64,000 nucleotides of DNA, taken from Blasia pusilla (taxonomy: Eukaryota; Marchantiophyta; Marchantiopsida; Blasiales). The notes under the pieces were generated by a model. It had not been told where the DNA came from. It worked only from the letters and a program-made list of their open reading frames with translations, and did not search any database. The position numbers were made by a program, and so were the translations under genes. Positions 24,365 through 37,059 of this stretch are shown piece by piece. Location: the NCBI GenBank assembly GCA_050084515.1, contig CM114271.1, forward strand, positions 33,604,001-33,668,000, in the 5' to 3' direction. Position 1 is the first letter of the stretch. Each line of letters opens with the position of its first letter.

Positions 24365-25016
24365 CATGGGATCCTTCAAATATACCATCTTCGATTATAA
24401 TTTCACTGACTCTAGATGGGTCTTGAAAGGGTCCTTCCTGAAAGTTACAACGTAGAAGTGTCAGAGACAACCCTTGGGAAATAGACAGACTACATTAGGT
24501 TGTTTATTTAAACCCTATCGCAACCAAACGGGGGATACCGATAGAAGTAATGGATGAAATTACATGACCACCAGGCCTTGGACCAATTGGACCTTCCGCG
24601 GCGGACTCTATGGGGACGGGCTCTATGTGGATCATGAGCGAGACAAGATAGGAAAATCTTTGACACCCACTAGAATATATAAAAAACCACTTCCATTCAT
24701 GGAGGTTCTTCCCTGGCAAGTTCCAATTGCAAAGGGAGTTTCCATGGTGCTCCACACCACCAAGCCCAGCCCAAGATTCTGGTGATGCCATGAAACCACT
24801 GGATCCGCTCACAAGCACAGGAGTCTTGGGGTAATGTGAATCCACGAGATCCGCGTGCTTGCCAGGATCGATTGGGCTATGGGGTTGCCCGGGTCGCCGT
24901 CCGGTTGGCGCGTCTCTAGGATCGATGAGAGTGAAGTTGAATCCGCGATTTTCGAACCAAAACTCGCGAATTTTGGACACGGGTTTCTAAATGCGACGCT
25001 AGCCAGGGCTGTAATG

Positions 25017-25074
25017 GTGATGCTCCAGTCTGCGGATCACGCACAGTGATGCTCCAGTTTGCTGGTCACGCACA
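25017..25074. repeat. 29-bp tandem duplication
   Basis: Two adjacent 29-bp copies starting GTGATGCTCCAGT (25017-25045 and 25046-25074) with three mismatches, downstream of the PMT stop codon. Confidence 0.85.
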
Positions 25075-25649
25075 GACAGGACTTGCAGACGTTTCGAGGG
25101 CATTTTGATTGCGGTGTGTCGACGGCCATGAGGAACGCCGGATGCCCCTCTGAAAGATAAGGAACTGTAGATCGCTGGTTCCAGCGCTTGCCTTCCACGT
25201 ACCGTTATAGATCGACTCGACTGATCGGCTGCAATGATGGCGATCTCGAGCACATTCTCCGACACTTTCGAGCTGCGCCGGGAAACGATGAGAATGCCAA
25301 GAAGCTGTGCGCAGAGTTGTAAAGGACTGCGATATCCCGTGTCGGAGGTACAATTTTCTTGATTTGCGGGTCTTCTCGAGACTCCATACTACAGTTCTAC
25401 ATGAAACAGTTGGGTGCAAAGTGAAATACGGGAAGCTTTTCCTTCCGATATCCCCGACGGACGTACCTCCGAACCCACGCACATCAATTCTACCTACGGC
25501 GAGACCACCAAGGGCTCGGAGATCCACCGCTTGCTTGAAGTGGAGCTTTAAAGAGGTGGAACTAAAATCGAAATCCTGGTAAGATATACTATACACTATA
25601 ATGCTACACTCTTTCCGTAGAAAAATTGGATTTAAAAAGACGCTCTGAG

Positions 25650-28600
25650 CTAGGTGTCTACGCTTTCCTTCAAGGATGAAGAAACCCACCACCTCTTCTT
25701 GCAGATGAGCAAGCCGTCCGAATCTTCGCGACCTTTGTCTGTCGTATGTTGGGTACATTTCCATCTCATCGCCTTCCCCAAAACATTGGCATTGTCCAAA
25801 AATTGTGTTGTATCCCGGATGATCACATGGCCATTGGGCCGTAAGATCCGGTCCATTTCTAGCATGACTTCTTTCATTTCACATCTGCAGCGCGAGGAAA
25901 ATGAGAAAAACGCAGTGTTGTAAATCTCTCAAGCTACGAGAAGTTTCAAAGATTGCAGCTATATTTCACTTCGCACATTTTGCAGAGACTTCATTCCATT
26001 CTTTCGCACATCGAATGCTTCAGTTTCCATCTACTACATACCTTTGGCTTTCAGCTGTGAAGAGGCCAGCCACATGAAGCAAGTCATATGTTCTTGGATA
26101 GGTCGAAAACGCTTCGCACCTGCGAAATAGGCGATCCAATTCCAGAAGGAGAACTCCAGTTATGCTCCAGAATCGCAATGTCTTCCGAAATTGGATCTAT
26201 ACGACGAGTCAAGAACGCAGACAATAGATTGGACAGCCCCCATGGTCCGGAGAATGCTTGACATTCGTGTTGGACATGACGAATCTTTTGACATCAAGGA
26301 CTGTCTCCCTCCCACAAATTCTCCTCAAGAATGCGTAAGGCTTACCAGTCAGTGACGGTTCCGATCAAGCCCCGATCAAAGATCACTCCTAGAGAGTTCG
26401 TTGCGTACGAAGAGACAACGTTCATCACCCAGACGGGGTCGTCGATCAGTGCCACAGCGAAACTTCCGTAACGAGTGTTCATGTCCATAACGTTTCGGAT
26501 TTTCTCACCGCCGAGTTCCGGGACAAGTATTTTGTAGTGTCTCACACGCTCCTTCCATATTCTCGTGTCTTGATTGAAACCACCAGTGTTGCCTCCCGCA
26601 GTCCATTGCAATCGCTCCGGCGGTAGCGTCAGTCTTTCTGGCCATTTTGGTATCGTGTCCACTGACATCTTCTTGGCCTCCTGGTGTTGAGGAACTATGC
26701 AAGGTCGCATAGGCACATACCTGCACAACGCCTTGGCGCTCTTTTCAGAAAACGTCTCTTTCAAGAGTTGATGCAGTCGGAAGGCGATGGTTGAATTCAT
26801 TGGAGACATTTGCAATTCTCGTGAACGCTGAATTTGTGTGGACTTCTCAGCAGTTCTACGCTCGGGAGTTGTTGCAACTCGTACCGTAAACTAGGGAAAA
26901 GTAGACAACTGGCGTGAAACTTCAACATGAATTGTAAGGAGGACATGTAAGGAGGTTTTCAGGTTAATGAGTTCGGCAATGTGTGTTCGCAAGGAGCCTT
27001 ACCAGGCGGCATCTTCCTCAATGGCGTCATCGCATATTGGTGGATACGTTCCCTCTTCCCTCTGCTCATAGCATGTGTTGTCCAGAGGTTTCTGCCAAAC
27101 TGCAAGATCATCCTTGGCAGCATAGAACTTGTAGCACATGCGATTCAGCAAGTCCTTAATAGCATCGTAGTTGGCCTTCTGTTTCTCCTCCGTGGACTCC
27201 CATCCCTTCCAGTGGACCTCATAATTCACGGGAGGTCCCGAAAGCACCCAAAAACCACCGGGGCGCAGAATACGATCAACTTCAAGCAGGTACACTCCAC
27301 CTGAGAGGACGGGAAGCATGTAGCTGGCAAGTCAGAATCGACCAGAAATATGTTGCAACTTGACCACAGTTCCTGTGAATGACGGATGCCAATTTCACAA
27401 ATGTTGAAGACCACTGCGACTGATCTGCACGAGATCCTAAAGGTCCAATTACAAACTTCAATCCTCAGTATGTCGTCGCTCCGGGACACTACGGGAGCCT
27501 TCTCTCCTGTAAACCTCTTGAAGCTTCACCAACTGTTAGTGAGAGGAACAAGGTCCATAGATTGGAAACAGAAGGGGAACTTGAGATTCTCTGCACTGCA
27601 CTTACCAAACTCTGTCCAAGGAATCAGGCAACGGGAGCAATGCGCTATGTCAAACGCACTAGCAGGGTAAGGCATACGTTGCGTGGCAATTATCCCGAGC
27701 ATGGCTGGAATTCCACGTTCCAAGGCGAATTGCACCTGCGCTTCATGGTTGTCGCGCGGTGCAATGGACATTGTGATAATACCGCGGTCCAAAAGCTCAC
27801 CACCCCAACTAGCCACCTGCAAACATATCCAGAGGAAGAAGGTCAACATGGCTTTCTTAGAAACGTGATGTTTTGCTATTATTGCACGCTGAAGTGCCAA
27901 AAATCTGAACTGACGAAGATAACATCCCTCAGGAACCGGCAAGGATATTTCCTGCTGAAAGATCCGGATATGTGAACATTGACGCTGTGACTTTCACCCG
28001 GATTGTGCTCAGGTAGACGTACTAACGCTTCGTGACGTTTATAGCACATTCCCATCCACCGTAGGAAATTGCTATCCACATATGAGAGTCTTGGAGGTTT
28101 GGAGATCGCCACTTGGTAGTTGAGAGTGAACATCCCTCTACATCTGAAAAATTGCTTCGAATACTCTCCCTGAGCATTTTATGAACCACGAAGAAGGAAA
28201 AGAAAGAGAAAAGAACGTCTTCTGAAGGTTGTGGAAGGCGACGAAAATCCTCTCAACTCACCCCGCATCCAGTATCGATAGCAGTTCTAATGCTACCTTC
28301 CCTCAATCCTGGTATTAGGTCCTCCATTTTGTCGATATACTCGCCAACACCGTTGGGAAACATGGTTCCTCCTCCGGGAAAGATGAACTTGTCTCCCTTT
28401 TTTTTCAACCAGTTTTGATTTGCCTTTTCATTGTTGATCCAATCGTAAGGGACATTTCTGCAATGGTAAGCCACAATCGAATTTCAGCAACAATCCTGAG
28501 AAAACGAATTGAGAATCTGTTGCACTGGAAGAAGAATCGCCTACCACCTGATGTATCTCAGGTCCAGTCGACGGATCAATCGCTCCAGACAAGATCAAGC

Positions 28601-30083
28601 GCCGAAGCTATGGCGTTCAGAAGTCAGAGAAATAAAAGGGCACTCCGATGACGTACTGCGGTGACAAAGCGGAGAACAATTTACATCGCAATCGGGGCAA
28701 GCATGTCTTCCATCGACTTACTTATACCAGCACTCACTGCGACTTTTAGGCCACGACATAGTCGGCTTGTAACCCTCCGGTGGTGGAATCAGACACATGA
28801 GCTTTTCTGCTTTTGGTGGACAATGCCTTTCGCGGAAAGCCATCCTTTGCTTGTCGTACTTCCTCCATCTCTGCAGAAACGGCATTAACAGACCTCACAA
28901 AATTAGCCAAGTTCCACTTCTCTCAGGTCCAGTGCAAGACTACCAAGGAATGTTCTTCAAACATGCCAGATTTGAGCAGAATGTGCACTTCCAACTATAA
29001 GGCAGACTTCTTCCTCGCCTGCAACAGAGAGAGATGCGACCGATATCAATAGTTTCAGCCGTTCCATCCATCCGACAAATAATTTGCAAATGACACACTG
29101 AACGTAACGTTATGCTGATCCCTACGAGAAGGAAGGGGTTGTGGACGCATGTGAAGTAAACAAGAGGCTTCAGTAGACAGGGAATTAGGGAACGATTACT
29201 GATTCCCAAGATCTAGCCAGATTTTCCCACGGCTCTAGACGAAGGAGGCCCAATACTAATAGATCACATGTCGAACATATGGCCATTTCTGCATTTTGGT
29301 AAGAAAATCCTGAGATTGGCGAACGGACCTTGCGGAGGCTAGTTTTGGCAAAAATTACACGCGAAAGAACTGAAATGATAACTCGTCCGAAGGAAGTAAT
29401 TACCACGAGATCTGTTCCGTGAGAGAAGGGATGAGCATCATCTCACTACTAGATCCGTGGGAAAATCCAATGCTGGGCGATTTTGCTGCGAAATGCCTAC
29501 ATAGAAAGGTGAATACCTATCTACCTAGTTTAAACCTGAAAGCTGAACTCCTGGAATCAAAAGATCTGCCCATGCTATCCTGTTCTGAAGCTGTTGTCCA
29601 GAAAACTATGAAAGTGGAATCTCCTGCACTTCGCAAACTCCCGGCAATCGTTCAGGCACCTGTGACGTAACTGCTCCCCCTAACTTCAGAACATTCATGA
29701 TCCACCATGATTCATGACAGGCCTTCCACACTTTCTTTGCGACGTCAATCTCCACCCTCAAACAGAACAGAACAGAACAGAGGAGAGGAGAGGAGAGGAG
29801 AGTAGAGGACGCTTACTGCTGGATCAGAACATGGAGTGATGTCCTGAACTGTGAGGTTGCACTCTGGGAATGGTCCTTGCGTGATGACGGGCAGGCAGTC
29901 TGCCTTCTCGACAACGCTCTCGGACTCGCGAGTCTGGACGAGTATCTTCCCTTTCTCGGAACAGAAGGCTCCTCCGAGATAGAAGGAGATGGCGCACAGC
30001 GATGACACCATAAGAAACAGAGGAAGGATCCTCGACTTCTTCTCGTACCCATACGAGCCGGACTTGTGCTCCTTGTCTTTCAT
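25650..30083 (-). CDS. Putative pectin methyltransferase (PMT/QUA2 family), 8 exons, 602 aa, intact
   Basis: Member of the plant PMT family (DUF248; QUASIMODO2/PMT8-like), Golgi type II membrane proteins thought to methylate homogalacturonan with AdoMet. Exons (minus strand order): 30083-29817, 28870-28722, 28457-28262, 27816-27606, 27300-27003, 26720-26346, 26119-26042, 25884-25650; 1809 nt, all GT-AG, all phases agree. A short basic cytosolic tail is followed by a membrane anchor at about residues 19-41 ending [10 protein letters not shown]. The first AdoMet-type motif DTGCGVASWGG starts near 200, [17 protein letters not shown] follows, the HCSRCLIPW motif lies around 265, and the second half has IRNVMDMN near 449-455. 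The chosen ATG gives the family's KSRILPL-type N-terminus; an in-frame ATG 32 codons upstream (30179) is possible but non-conserved, and an acceptor-like CAG at about 30094 suggests a 5'-leader intron. The stop codon is TAG. Pectin specificity is inferred from family. Confidence 0.95.
29761..29800. repeat. (AACAG)4(AGGAG)4 compound microsatellite in PMT intron 1
   Basis: Four AACAG units followed directly by four AGGAG units, 17 bp from the intron 1 donor of the PMT gene (donor at 29816). Length changes here could lie close enough to affect splicing; that is speculation. Confidence 0.9.
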
Positions 30084-32020
30084 TTTGCCTGACCTGCATG
30101 ACACGAACCTCGAGGCTGTGAGCGCATCGTCACAATCTTGAGTCAGCAGGAAAGCAACGCTACCCAAAAATGAGCTCATGTCCGAAATCCACAGTTGGTG
30201 GCCATTCTCTTCTTCCCGAGGCAGGCGGAACGATGATGTCGGATCCGGAGTAGGCTTCTCTGCTCACGACCGACTGCTCGGGCATTCTCCCTACCTCTCA
30301 CGGTAACCTCGATCCGCTTGCTGGCTTCAACGATCTGTTTAACGCACTACGAGGAGGAGAAAAATCTTCAGAGCAACAATGGTCACTCCGATGTGTTCAG
30401 ATTCCCGTGCACAACTCTTCCGGAACTCCTATGCGCGCGAGTTATGTACTGGCTCGTACGGGGTGACAGGCATGTTGCGAGACAAAAGCTACCGCAGTCC
30501 GCTTGCAATCTATGCTCGCGATAGCCCATGGTTGCTCAACCCTCAGATACACCAAACAGTTCACTCTCTGGAAACAGAAACTCCAGCTCGTTGCTCTGCA
30601 CCGCATTGGATTTTAATGCGCTACTCTTAGTTACTAGCTTCGATCGCAGAGCTCTGGCCAAGCGGAAAAGGGTCCACGACGAGAGCATACACCTCGGTAT
30701 CTAGTTCGACCATCGAAATCATCCGAAGGCGATATTCGGCGTTCCACATCCAGACGACCGAGACACTGAGAGAAGGCAGTTCCAGTACATTTTTCGGATC
30801 GTCCTTGAACCTGAGCTGCAGGTTGATGAATAAGATTCATCCAGATCCGATCAAATTCGCAGACATTCGAAGGCACGCGACAAAGAGGGGGAAGGAAATC
30901 GACGAAAGCCTGCAGTTTCAGACTAAACGAGCATCTATCGTCAAAAACGGAATCAAGTTGGATAATGATTATTTTATCATCCTGTACCCAACTCGACCTC
31001 CAGTGAGTGGGAGTCATGACCTCAATCCAGAGCTCAACGTCTGTCGGAGGCAGAGGAACTTGTCGCCGCTACTAACACCTGCGAGTCATCCGCCCCGTTC
31101 TGCAGAGATCAGATTTGCCTTGAATGCTTCTTGGAAAGCTGCTCTGTGGCCGATGCAGTCTAAACTGGCCTCAACCACAGCAGCGAGAGCCCGCGTCCTG
31201 AAAATTTCCGAGCAGAGACATCCCAACAGCGAAAGGGTGGCGGATGTGCGAGGCCGGGGAGGTCTCCCCAGTGACAAGCCCGGAGCCGAGACTTCGGAGT
31301 GAGACACGGCACTAAAGGAAGAGTCGAGAAAATCTAGTGGCGGAAGGTGCTGCAAAAAGAGGAAAGCGGAACAGGAGTGAGCGGAGGGGATACTGCGTGA
31401 ACGCAGGAGAGTTGAATCGAGTGACCACTCGGAGACAAGGTAAAAGGCGAAATGCGGCTCAGTGGATGCCTCAATCATACGTCCGAGCACTCAGATGGCA
31501 ATAAAAAGCACTTCCCATCCTGACAACAGACCAATGTCACGCCTGGGCACAGCTGTAGCTAGCTAGAGCTAGGTACTAGCTACACCCCTTCCTTCGTGAG
31601 CTCTCCTCACATCCCACTCACCGCATCTCTGCCGTGCTGTGCTCAAGGCACACGCCACTGCAACTCGACAGTCCCGTCACAAACCCAAATCGCCATCTCC
31701 ATATTCGGGCGTTATGTTTACTGTTCTTCGACATGTTTCTATGCTGTGTCCCCCCGATCCCGAGCTCCTCTCCGTTCCTACAGCCTCGCGCTTAGGTGCC
31801 ACGACAGCTTTTAAAAACTCGCTGTGATTCCCATGGGCGGTCCTCGACTCCTCGTCATCCATGGGATCCTGCCTGCTATCCTCGTCATCATAATTTCGAC
31901 CCAACAGAAATTTATTGGCTTCGGGGTCTTAATTCGTCCATTCATTCAATCTCAAGTCGTACGACTTTAGTTCCCTTTTTCACGAGATACGGGAACTCGA
32001 ATGTTTCCTTTTCTTCCTTT

Positions 32021-32022
32021 CC

Positions 32023-32054
<32 letters not shown>
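32021..32054. repeat. (CT)n(TTTC)n tract
   Basis: About 20 bp of CT repeat followed by TTTC repeats. It reads GA-rich on the strand of the PMT gene, about 2 kb upstream of its ATG. GA/CT tracts are frequent in plant promoters and leaders, but a role here is not shown. Confidence 0.8.
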
Positions 32055-32055
<1 letters not shown>

Positions 32056-32677
32056 TTTGCCACGGCTTCTCCGTGATCTTCACCGGCGCGCGTTCGTAGA
32101 GAGCCGACTAAGTGTTGGCGACTAGGCTTGCTGTGGATGAGATCTGGAGGCGTCTCGTCTCGTCTCATCTTGCTACATACAGCGCGAATGAATGAATGTC
32201 GACCGACTGATTGCCGAGTAAGGAGAGAAGGTCTCTTCCTTTCACGTTCGGAAAGCGGCCGCGAAAAGAAGGTCGGTGCTAGGTCGGCACGGACACAGGC
32301 TTTCAGGTTCATTGGCTACGAGCAAATGCCTCCCAGCTAATGACCAGTGCAAAAAACCTGTGCTCGAGAGAGCTGTCCGCAGGTCCACTTTATCGCGATC
32401 AAGTTACGTGACTCTCTGCAGTACCGCGATGACGGTAAGAAGGCTTGGGGATTCGCAACTGAAACGGCTTCCTGTGACGAAACTTCATCAGAATTCCTCC
32501 TAGCCACGCAGTGAAAACTTTGTCTCGTCGGTTCCTCCATATCTACTTCAGCGTCGGCATACGATCCCAATTCACTTGCCAATTTCATAACGAATCAATC
32601 AATGCGCTTCGTTCTCTCCTCGCCTCCGGGGAACATGTCTTCGTGAACCCCTTCCAGTTCCACGCGCACCTTGCATG

Positions 32678-32708
32678 GAGATTTGTGCGCCGATCGCGCA
32701 CAAATCTC
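32678..32708. repeat. Perfect 13-bp inverted repeat, 5-nt loop
   Basis: Arms GAGATTTGTGCGC and GCGCACAAATCTC separated by CGATC. It is not followed by a T run and is in a eukaryotic context, so not called a terminator. Confidence 0.85.
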
Positions 32709-33489
32709 TGCGCAAACAAATCGAGTGCGCGGTTTCACAGAAGGAAGGGCTCGAGGAGACGAATATGGAGTAAGGGGTTAGGGGTCGTGCCACTTCTTAC
32801 GGCATTAGGTTCCCGTGAAGATTCCGAGAGGGGGGGGTCTCAAACTGCAGTTCGCTGCCCATAGGAGGTGGGACCGCCTTATCCAGTCCGGGATATTCTC
32901 ACCCTAACTAAGGAATCCATTGCGGGTGTGTGGAGTACACCCCGGTAATCGCATAACGGGACGGGCAGGCTCCACGTATGGTATTCTCTCTCTCCTTGGG
33001 GTGAGAAATTTTAGTGAGGGGTTAAATTTTTTTTAATATGTTTTTATTTATTTACTAATATAATACCTGGGTTGTGCATGGGTGAAAATTACCCATGAGA
33101 AAAGCATCTACTTCATTAAATTAAATTAAGCTTGTTACATCTGTCATCATGAGAGGAGGTCAAAATGTATAAGTGTCATCACATCCAATCCACATCCAAT
33201 CACATAATGGGTGGATGGTTCTTCGTGTTGGTGGAGTGCACGCAAACCAAAACAACCACAAGATCTTCTTCTCCAACAAATCAATAAGTTGTTGTTGCTA
33301 TGTCCCTTGAACCTTGAATATAACGACTTGATTAATCCAATATTCCTCCCAAGAAATGAAGATGGTTACCATGCACCGAAGATGGTTGATTCCGATTGAA
33401 TATGCTTTGTAGCACCTTTGCAAAGAGTCTAAAATCATTTAAAATTGTCTTCAATTATAGTAGTAGAGTGTTAGTCTTAGACTTCATAA

Positions 33490-33711
33490 TCTATATTATT
33501 ATAGAGAGAGTGCCTTCTTAATTTGCAAACACCTATCTATTTGACATGTAGCAACTCGACACGAAAAAAATATTTCATATACTAAGGGGAACAATAAAAA
33601 AATTCAAGTTTTGTACAACATCATTAATCCCTTCCCTTCATGTGCTATGCACTAGCAAAAGCTCTTCAAACACTTCTTTATTTTCCGTGCATCGTACCGA
33701 CACCTTACTAG
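33490..33711 (+). mobile_element. Non-autonomous mini-Helitron (222 bp)
   Basis: Begins TCTATATTATTATAG and ends CACCTTACTAG, inserted between A and T. Near the 3' end GTG-CA-TCG-TAC-CGA-CAC can pair as a small bulged stem just before the CTAG end, as Helitrons need. Homologous over its length to 17461-17652. No coding capacity. Confidence 0.78.
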
Positions 33712-33824
33712 TATTCTTAAAAAGGAAGCGTATCCACATAGCCACATCCTAGTTCTTCGGTTCATATCGACGCTCATTTGAATTACTTGCTACTTCTTCT
33801 TGGAATCTTTCCAACAACTCCATA

Positions 33825-33873
33825 CATGATATTTTGCATTCACTCTAGAATAGAGTGAATACAAAATATCATG
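33825..33873. repeat. Near-perfect 23-bp inverted repeat with 3-nt loop
   Basis: Arms 33825-33847 and 33851-33873 pair at 22 of 23 positions (the mismatch is 33837/33861) around a GAA loop. AT-rich. May be a fold-back remnant or a short hairpin transcript; no context decides. Confidence 0.85.
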
Positions 33874-35008
33874 CAATGCTACTTCAATCATTAGGTAGAT
33901 AGATCTTCTTCAAAATCAAATGCAATGTTGTTTTGCTATCTCTTGAGAATATGCTCACTCCTACACTAATGCGCTCAACTGTGCTTCAATAACACTCTCC
34001 CTTGTGACTTGTTTGCACAAGTGTAATGTACACCCATTATGTCTTATTTGAGAATGCATAGAAGCTCTCGTGCCTTAGCACTTCCTTCTTGAAGTTATTG
34101 TTGAGATACCTTTCCCGAGTACCAAAAGATTAACTTCTTTATTGCAACTCTTCTTAACATCTTTGGCCCTAACAATTCTTCTTCCTCTAGTTCTAATTTA
34201 CAATTCTTCATAACTTGCACATCTTCACTAAAAATGATAAGTTTCTCACAAAAAACCCAAAAAATCTCCACTCTCTTCATAACTTCTTCCTTAAGTTATA
34301 ATGAGAGTATCACTTGAATGCAAGACTCACAAACTTGCCAACCCACTATAGTTGTACAATGACTATATTGCTACTTCCGTGAATTGCAAAGTGGCTAAGA
34401 ATATAGTAGTGAGAGAAATTCAATAAGTTTTAAAGAAACTTCAATAGAATGGTAAGAAAATAAACATTTTTTAAAGTAGAAAGTTATACGGTTTGGGGAC
34501 TAGATTGAGATCCAATTTTAATTACGCAACCAATATAATAGAGAGGATGGATGCATTTGCAAAAATCTTTTTCTAGAAATTGAGGGCCAAAGAAGAAAAA
34601 ATTTCTATCAAAATATCTATATATGTTGAGGATATATGCAAGGAGGTTGTGGAAAACCCCCCAAAATTTGAAGATTAATTAGTTCTTAGTGAGAAGGGTG
34701 TAGGTCAATTATTTGATTTATTATAACACATGCTTTAAATATTTGATGTTTTAAAATGTATATGTTGAAGTTGACTATTGTCATTAATCTTTCATTTAAC
34801 TTTTTCTTGGACCTTAAGCTTCTTGGGTGATTTTTCTAGTAATTAAGTGAGTTATTAATCCAATGGAAGAGATTATTAATTGAATGTATAAATCCTTGGT
34901 AAGAAAGGAAAAGGATTTCAATATTAGACTCATTTCCTAACTTCTTGCAAATATGAAGGGAATGTGAAATATCAATAATATCATGCTATTGAGTTGATCT
35001 CTTCCAAA

Positions 35009-35378
35009 TCTATATTATAATTTGAGGAGTGGTTTGACATTGGCGACACATGCAGAGTTTAACACGTGTCCCTAGAATTCTACATGTATTTCAGACACGG
35101 CGTATACATAAGGGACGGGGCATATACGCATGGAGCAATGCGTTTAAGGCGAATACGCACGGGAGGGGGCATATTATATATAGAGGACCGTGCCCTAGAA
35201 TTATATGTGGATTTTAGACGTGATGTATAAACAAGGGACTGGGCATATAAGCATGGGGAGATTCCTATAAGGCATATATGCATTGGGCGAGACGTATAGG
35301 GCATATACGCACTAGAGGATACATATTATATACAAAAGACCGTACATGGCACGGTTTGATTACGTGCACTTTATCTAG
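35009..35378 (+). mobile_element. Non-autonomous mini-Helitron (370 bp) with internal tandem units
   Basis: Begins TCTATATTATAATTTGAGG and ends GCACTTTATCTAG, with A before and T after. A stem ACCGT...ACGGT (about 35339-35355) lies upstream of the CTAG end. The interior has two degenerate units starting near 35070 and 35193 (each opens CCCTAGAATT), both rich in GCATATACGCA-like words. It shares ends but not the interior with the copies at 17461 and 33490. Confidence 0.7.
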
Positions 35379-36405
35379 TAATATGTAAGACTCTAAGGAA
35401 ATAATCATTTCATGCTATTCTACTCTTTTTCTTTTTTTTTGAATAAAAAACATAGAGAAGAAAGTTTATTAAACCTAGAAAAAAGTTTGGAATAGATTTA
35501 ATAATAAAAAATAAAGGAAATTTCTAGTTTACCTTTCAAATTAAAATTTTAGGTTGAAGAGATTTTTCTAACCTTCTTAAAAAATTCACGTATTTAAAAT
35601 CATGGGGATTTTTAATTTTAAAATAGTAAAAAAAATCAGACTTGAAAAATCCAACTTCATGAGCGAGAATATTAATTGTGAGTATCTTAAATCTCAAGGG
35701 CTAACACCCTTAATATAGTACATGAGGGATATAATACATGAGGGATTAGAAAATATTTACAATCCTAACAAATTTTAGATATCCATCCTTAGGATCTTAT
35801 AATCTCAAAACCAACATATCATGCAATAGACTACACAATCCAAATTTGGGGTTGTCACAATGTTGTTGGATAGCGATTAAGAATCAAAATGGGAAATAAG
35901 CAACGCTGGGATTTTACAATTGATCATCAAGAGTTCTAAATAAGAATTCTCAAAAATTGAATATCTTTCTATTTTAAAACGACTTAGCATATATTAAATG
36001 CGGAGAACGTTTTCTCCTCGTTTAGAATATGGGAGGGTATTCAATGTAGTTGCCCTCATATAATGTGAATTTGTTATATTATATTGTTAACTTTCTCCTT
36101 ATGCCACATGTCCTAGCCTTCATTAGCAATTTCTCAAAATCTTTTTCATTTTTAATAAAAGAGAGGAAGAGAGGAAATGAAAGATTTCTCGATGAAAGAG
36201 TACATCATACACTTTTTTTTTAAACAATATAATTCTCAATGAGGGAAGAGATGAAAGATATATTGAATTTTCAATAGGAGAGGAGGGAGAAAGAAAGGGA
36301 TTAAAAAAAAAGAGGTTTCGGGAGTCGGAGAGAGAATATATATTATAATGGAGAATACCTCTTCGATTTTAGAAAACCTTTCCTCTTAACACTTTCCCTT
36401 CTCAA

Positions 36406-36472
36406 CCAATAGGATCACTTGTCTTTTCAGCCAATGGGATCGTTCAATGTCCCAACCAATGGGATCATTCAA
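36406..36472. repeat. Three CCAATRGGATC repeats, 25-bp period
   Basis: CCAAT(A/G)GGATC occurs at 36406, 36431 and 36456, the last two followed by RTTCA. Regular spacing suggests short tandem duplication. CCAAT can bind NF-Y, but no gene follows within 1 kb, so no regulatory claim is made. Confidence 0.7.
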
Positions 36473-36947
36473 AGTTGATTTGAAAAGTCAATTAAGAATT
36501 TTGGGAACAAGTTAAGTCATTGGCCACGGGATAATTACTTCTTGTTAATTTAAACCACAAGATAATTTAAATTAATGAGAGGTAATTATATCGCACATTG
36601 GAGGAGAGTTTATTAGTTGATGGATAGTGTTTGTAAATCATATTTGATATTTTTAGGAAGAGAAGGAAGTAGCAATAAATTTGAGTTTTCAATAGAGGAG
36701 GGAAAGAAATGAAAAAGAATATTCCAACAAGACATCCACACTATTATTGGTTGGCAGATAATTTTGGCACAATAAAACAAAATAGTAATATCGTCTTATT
36801 TTGCCCATTTTTTCCAAGTTTAATTGTGTTCAAAAGGATGAGAAGGTTATTCTATTTTTTGGGAGTAGTAGGGTTTCATTTATAGGGAGTGGGTCTCATT
36901 TGTAGGAGGAGTGGGGTTTCATTTGTGGGGAGTGGATTTCATACCAA

Positions 36948-37059
36948 GGAGGAGTGGGATATTAATGTTACCAAGAGGAGTATAACACTAATGTCCTCCA
37001 CTTCTTCTAGAAACCAATGACCTTACATATATATGTAAGGTCAAACATCCCACTCCTCC
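36948..37059. repeat. Nested inverted repeat around a 26-bp palindrome
   Basis: A perfect 26-bp palindrome at 37018-37043 (half site TGACCTTACATAT) lies inside outer arms GGAGGAGTGGGAT (36948-36960) and its exact complement (37047-37059). A further CTCCACTTC / GAAGTGGAG pair lies near 36997 and 37069. It resembles a fold-back or MITE remnant; no target duplication found. Confidence 0.65.

Larger units (their letters stand above)
30084..33489. other. PMT upstream region (leader/promoter), no further gene
   Basis: Higher in G+C than the DNA beyond 33 kb and with several unrecognised overlapping frames on both strands. It probably contains the PMT 5' leader, a possible leader intron ending near 30094, and promoter. 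I could not identify a TATA box or transcription start with confidence. A CT/TTTC tract and an inverted repeat are listed separately. Confidence 0.45.

Noticed and set aside
25066-25764. Minus-strand open frame of 232 codons overlapping the PMT last exon
   Set aside because: It overlaps the true last PMT exon in another frame. The exon's own frame matches the family to its final residues, and this frame matches nothing.
31086-31490. 134- and 165-codon frames on opposite strands upstream of PMT (30805-31490)
   Set aside because: Open on both strands in GC-rich DNA with biased, low-complexity translation and no domain; likely leader or promoter DNA.
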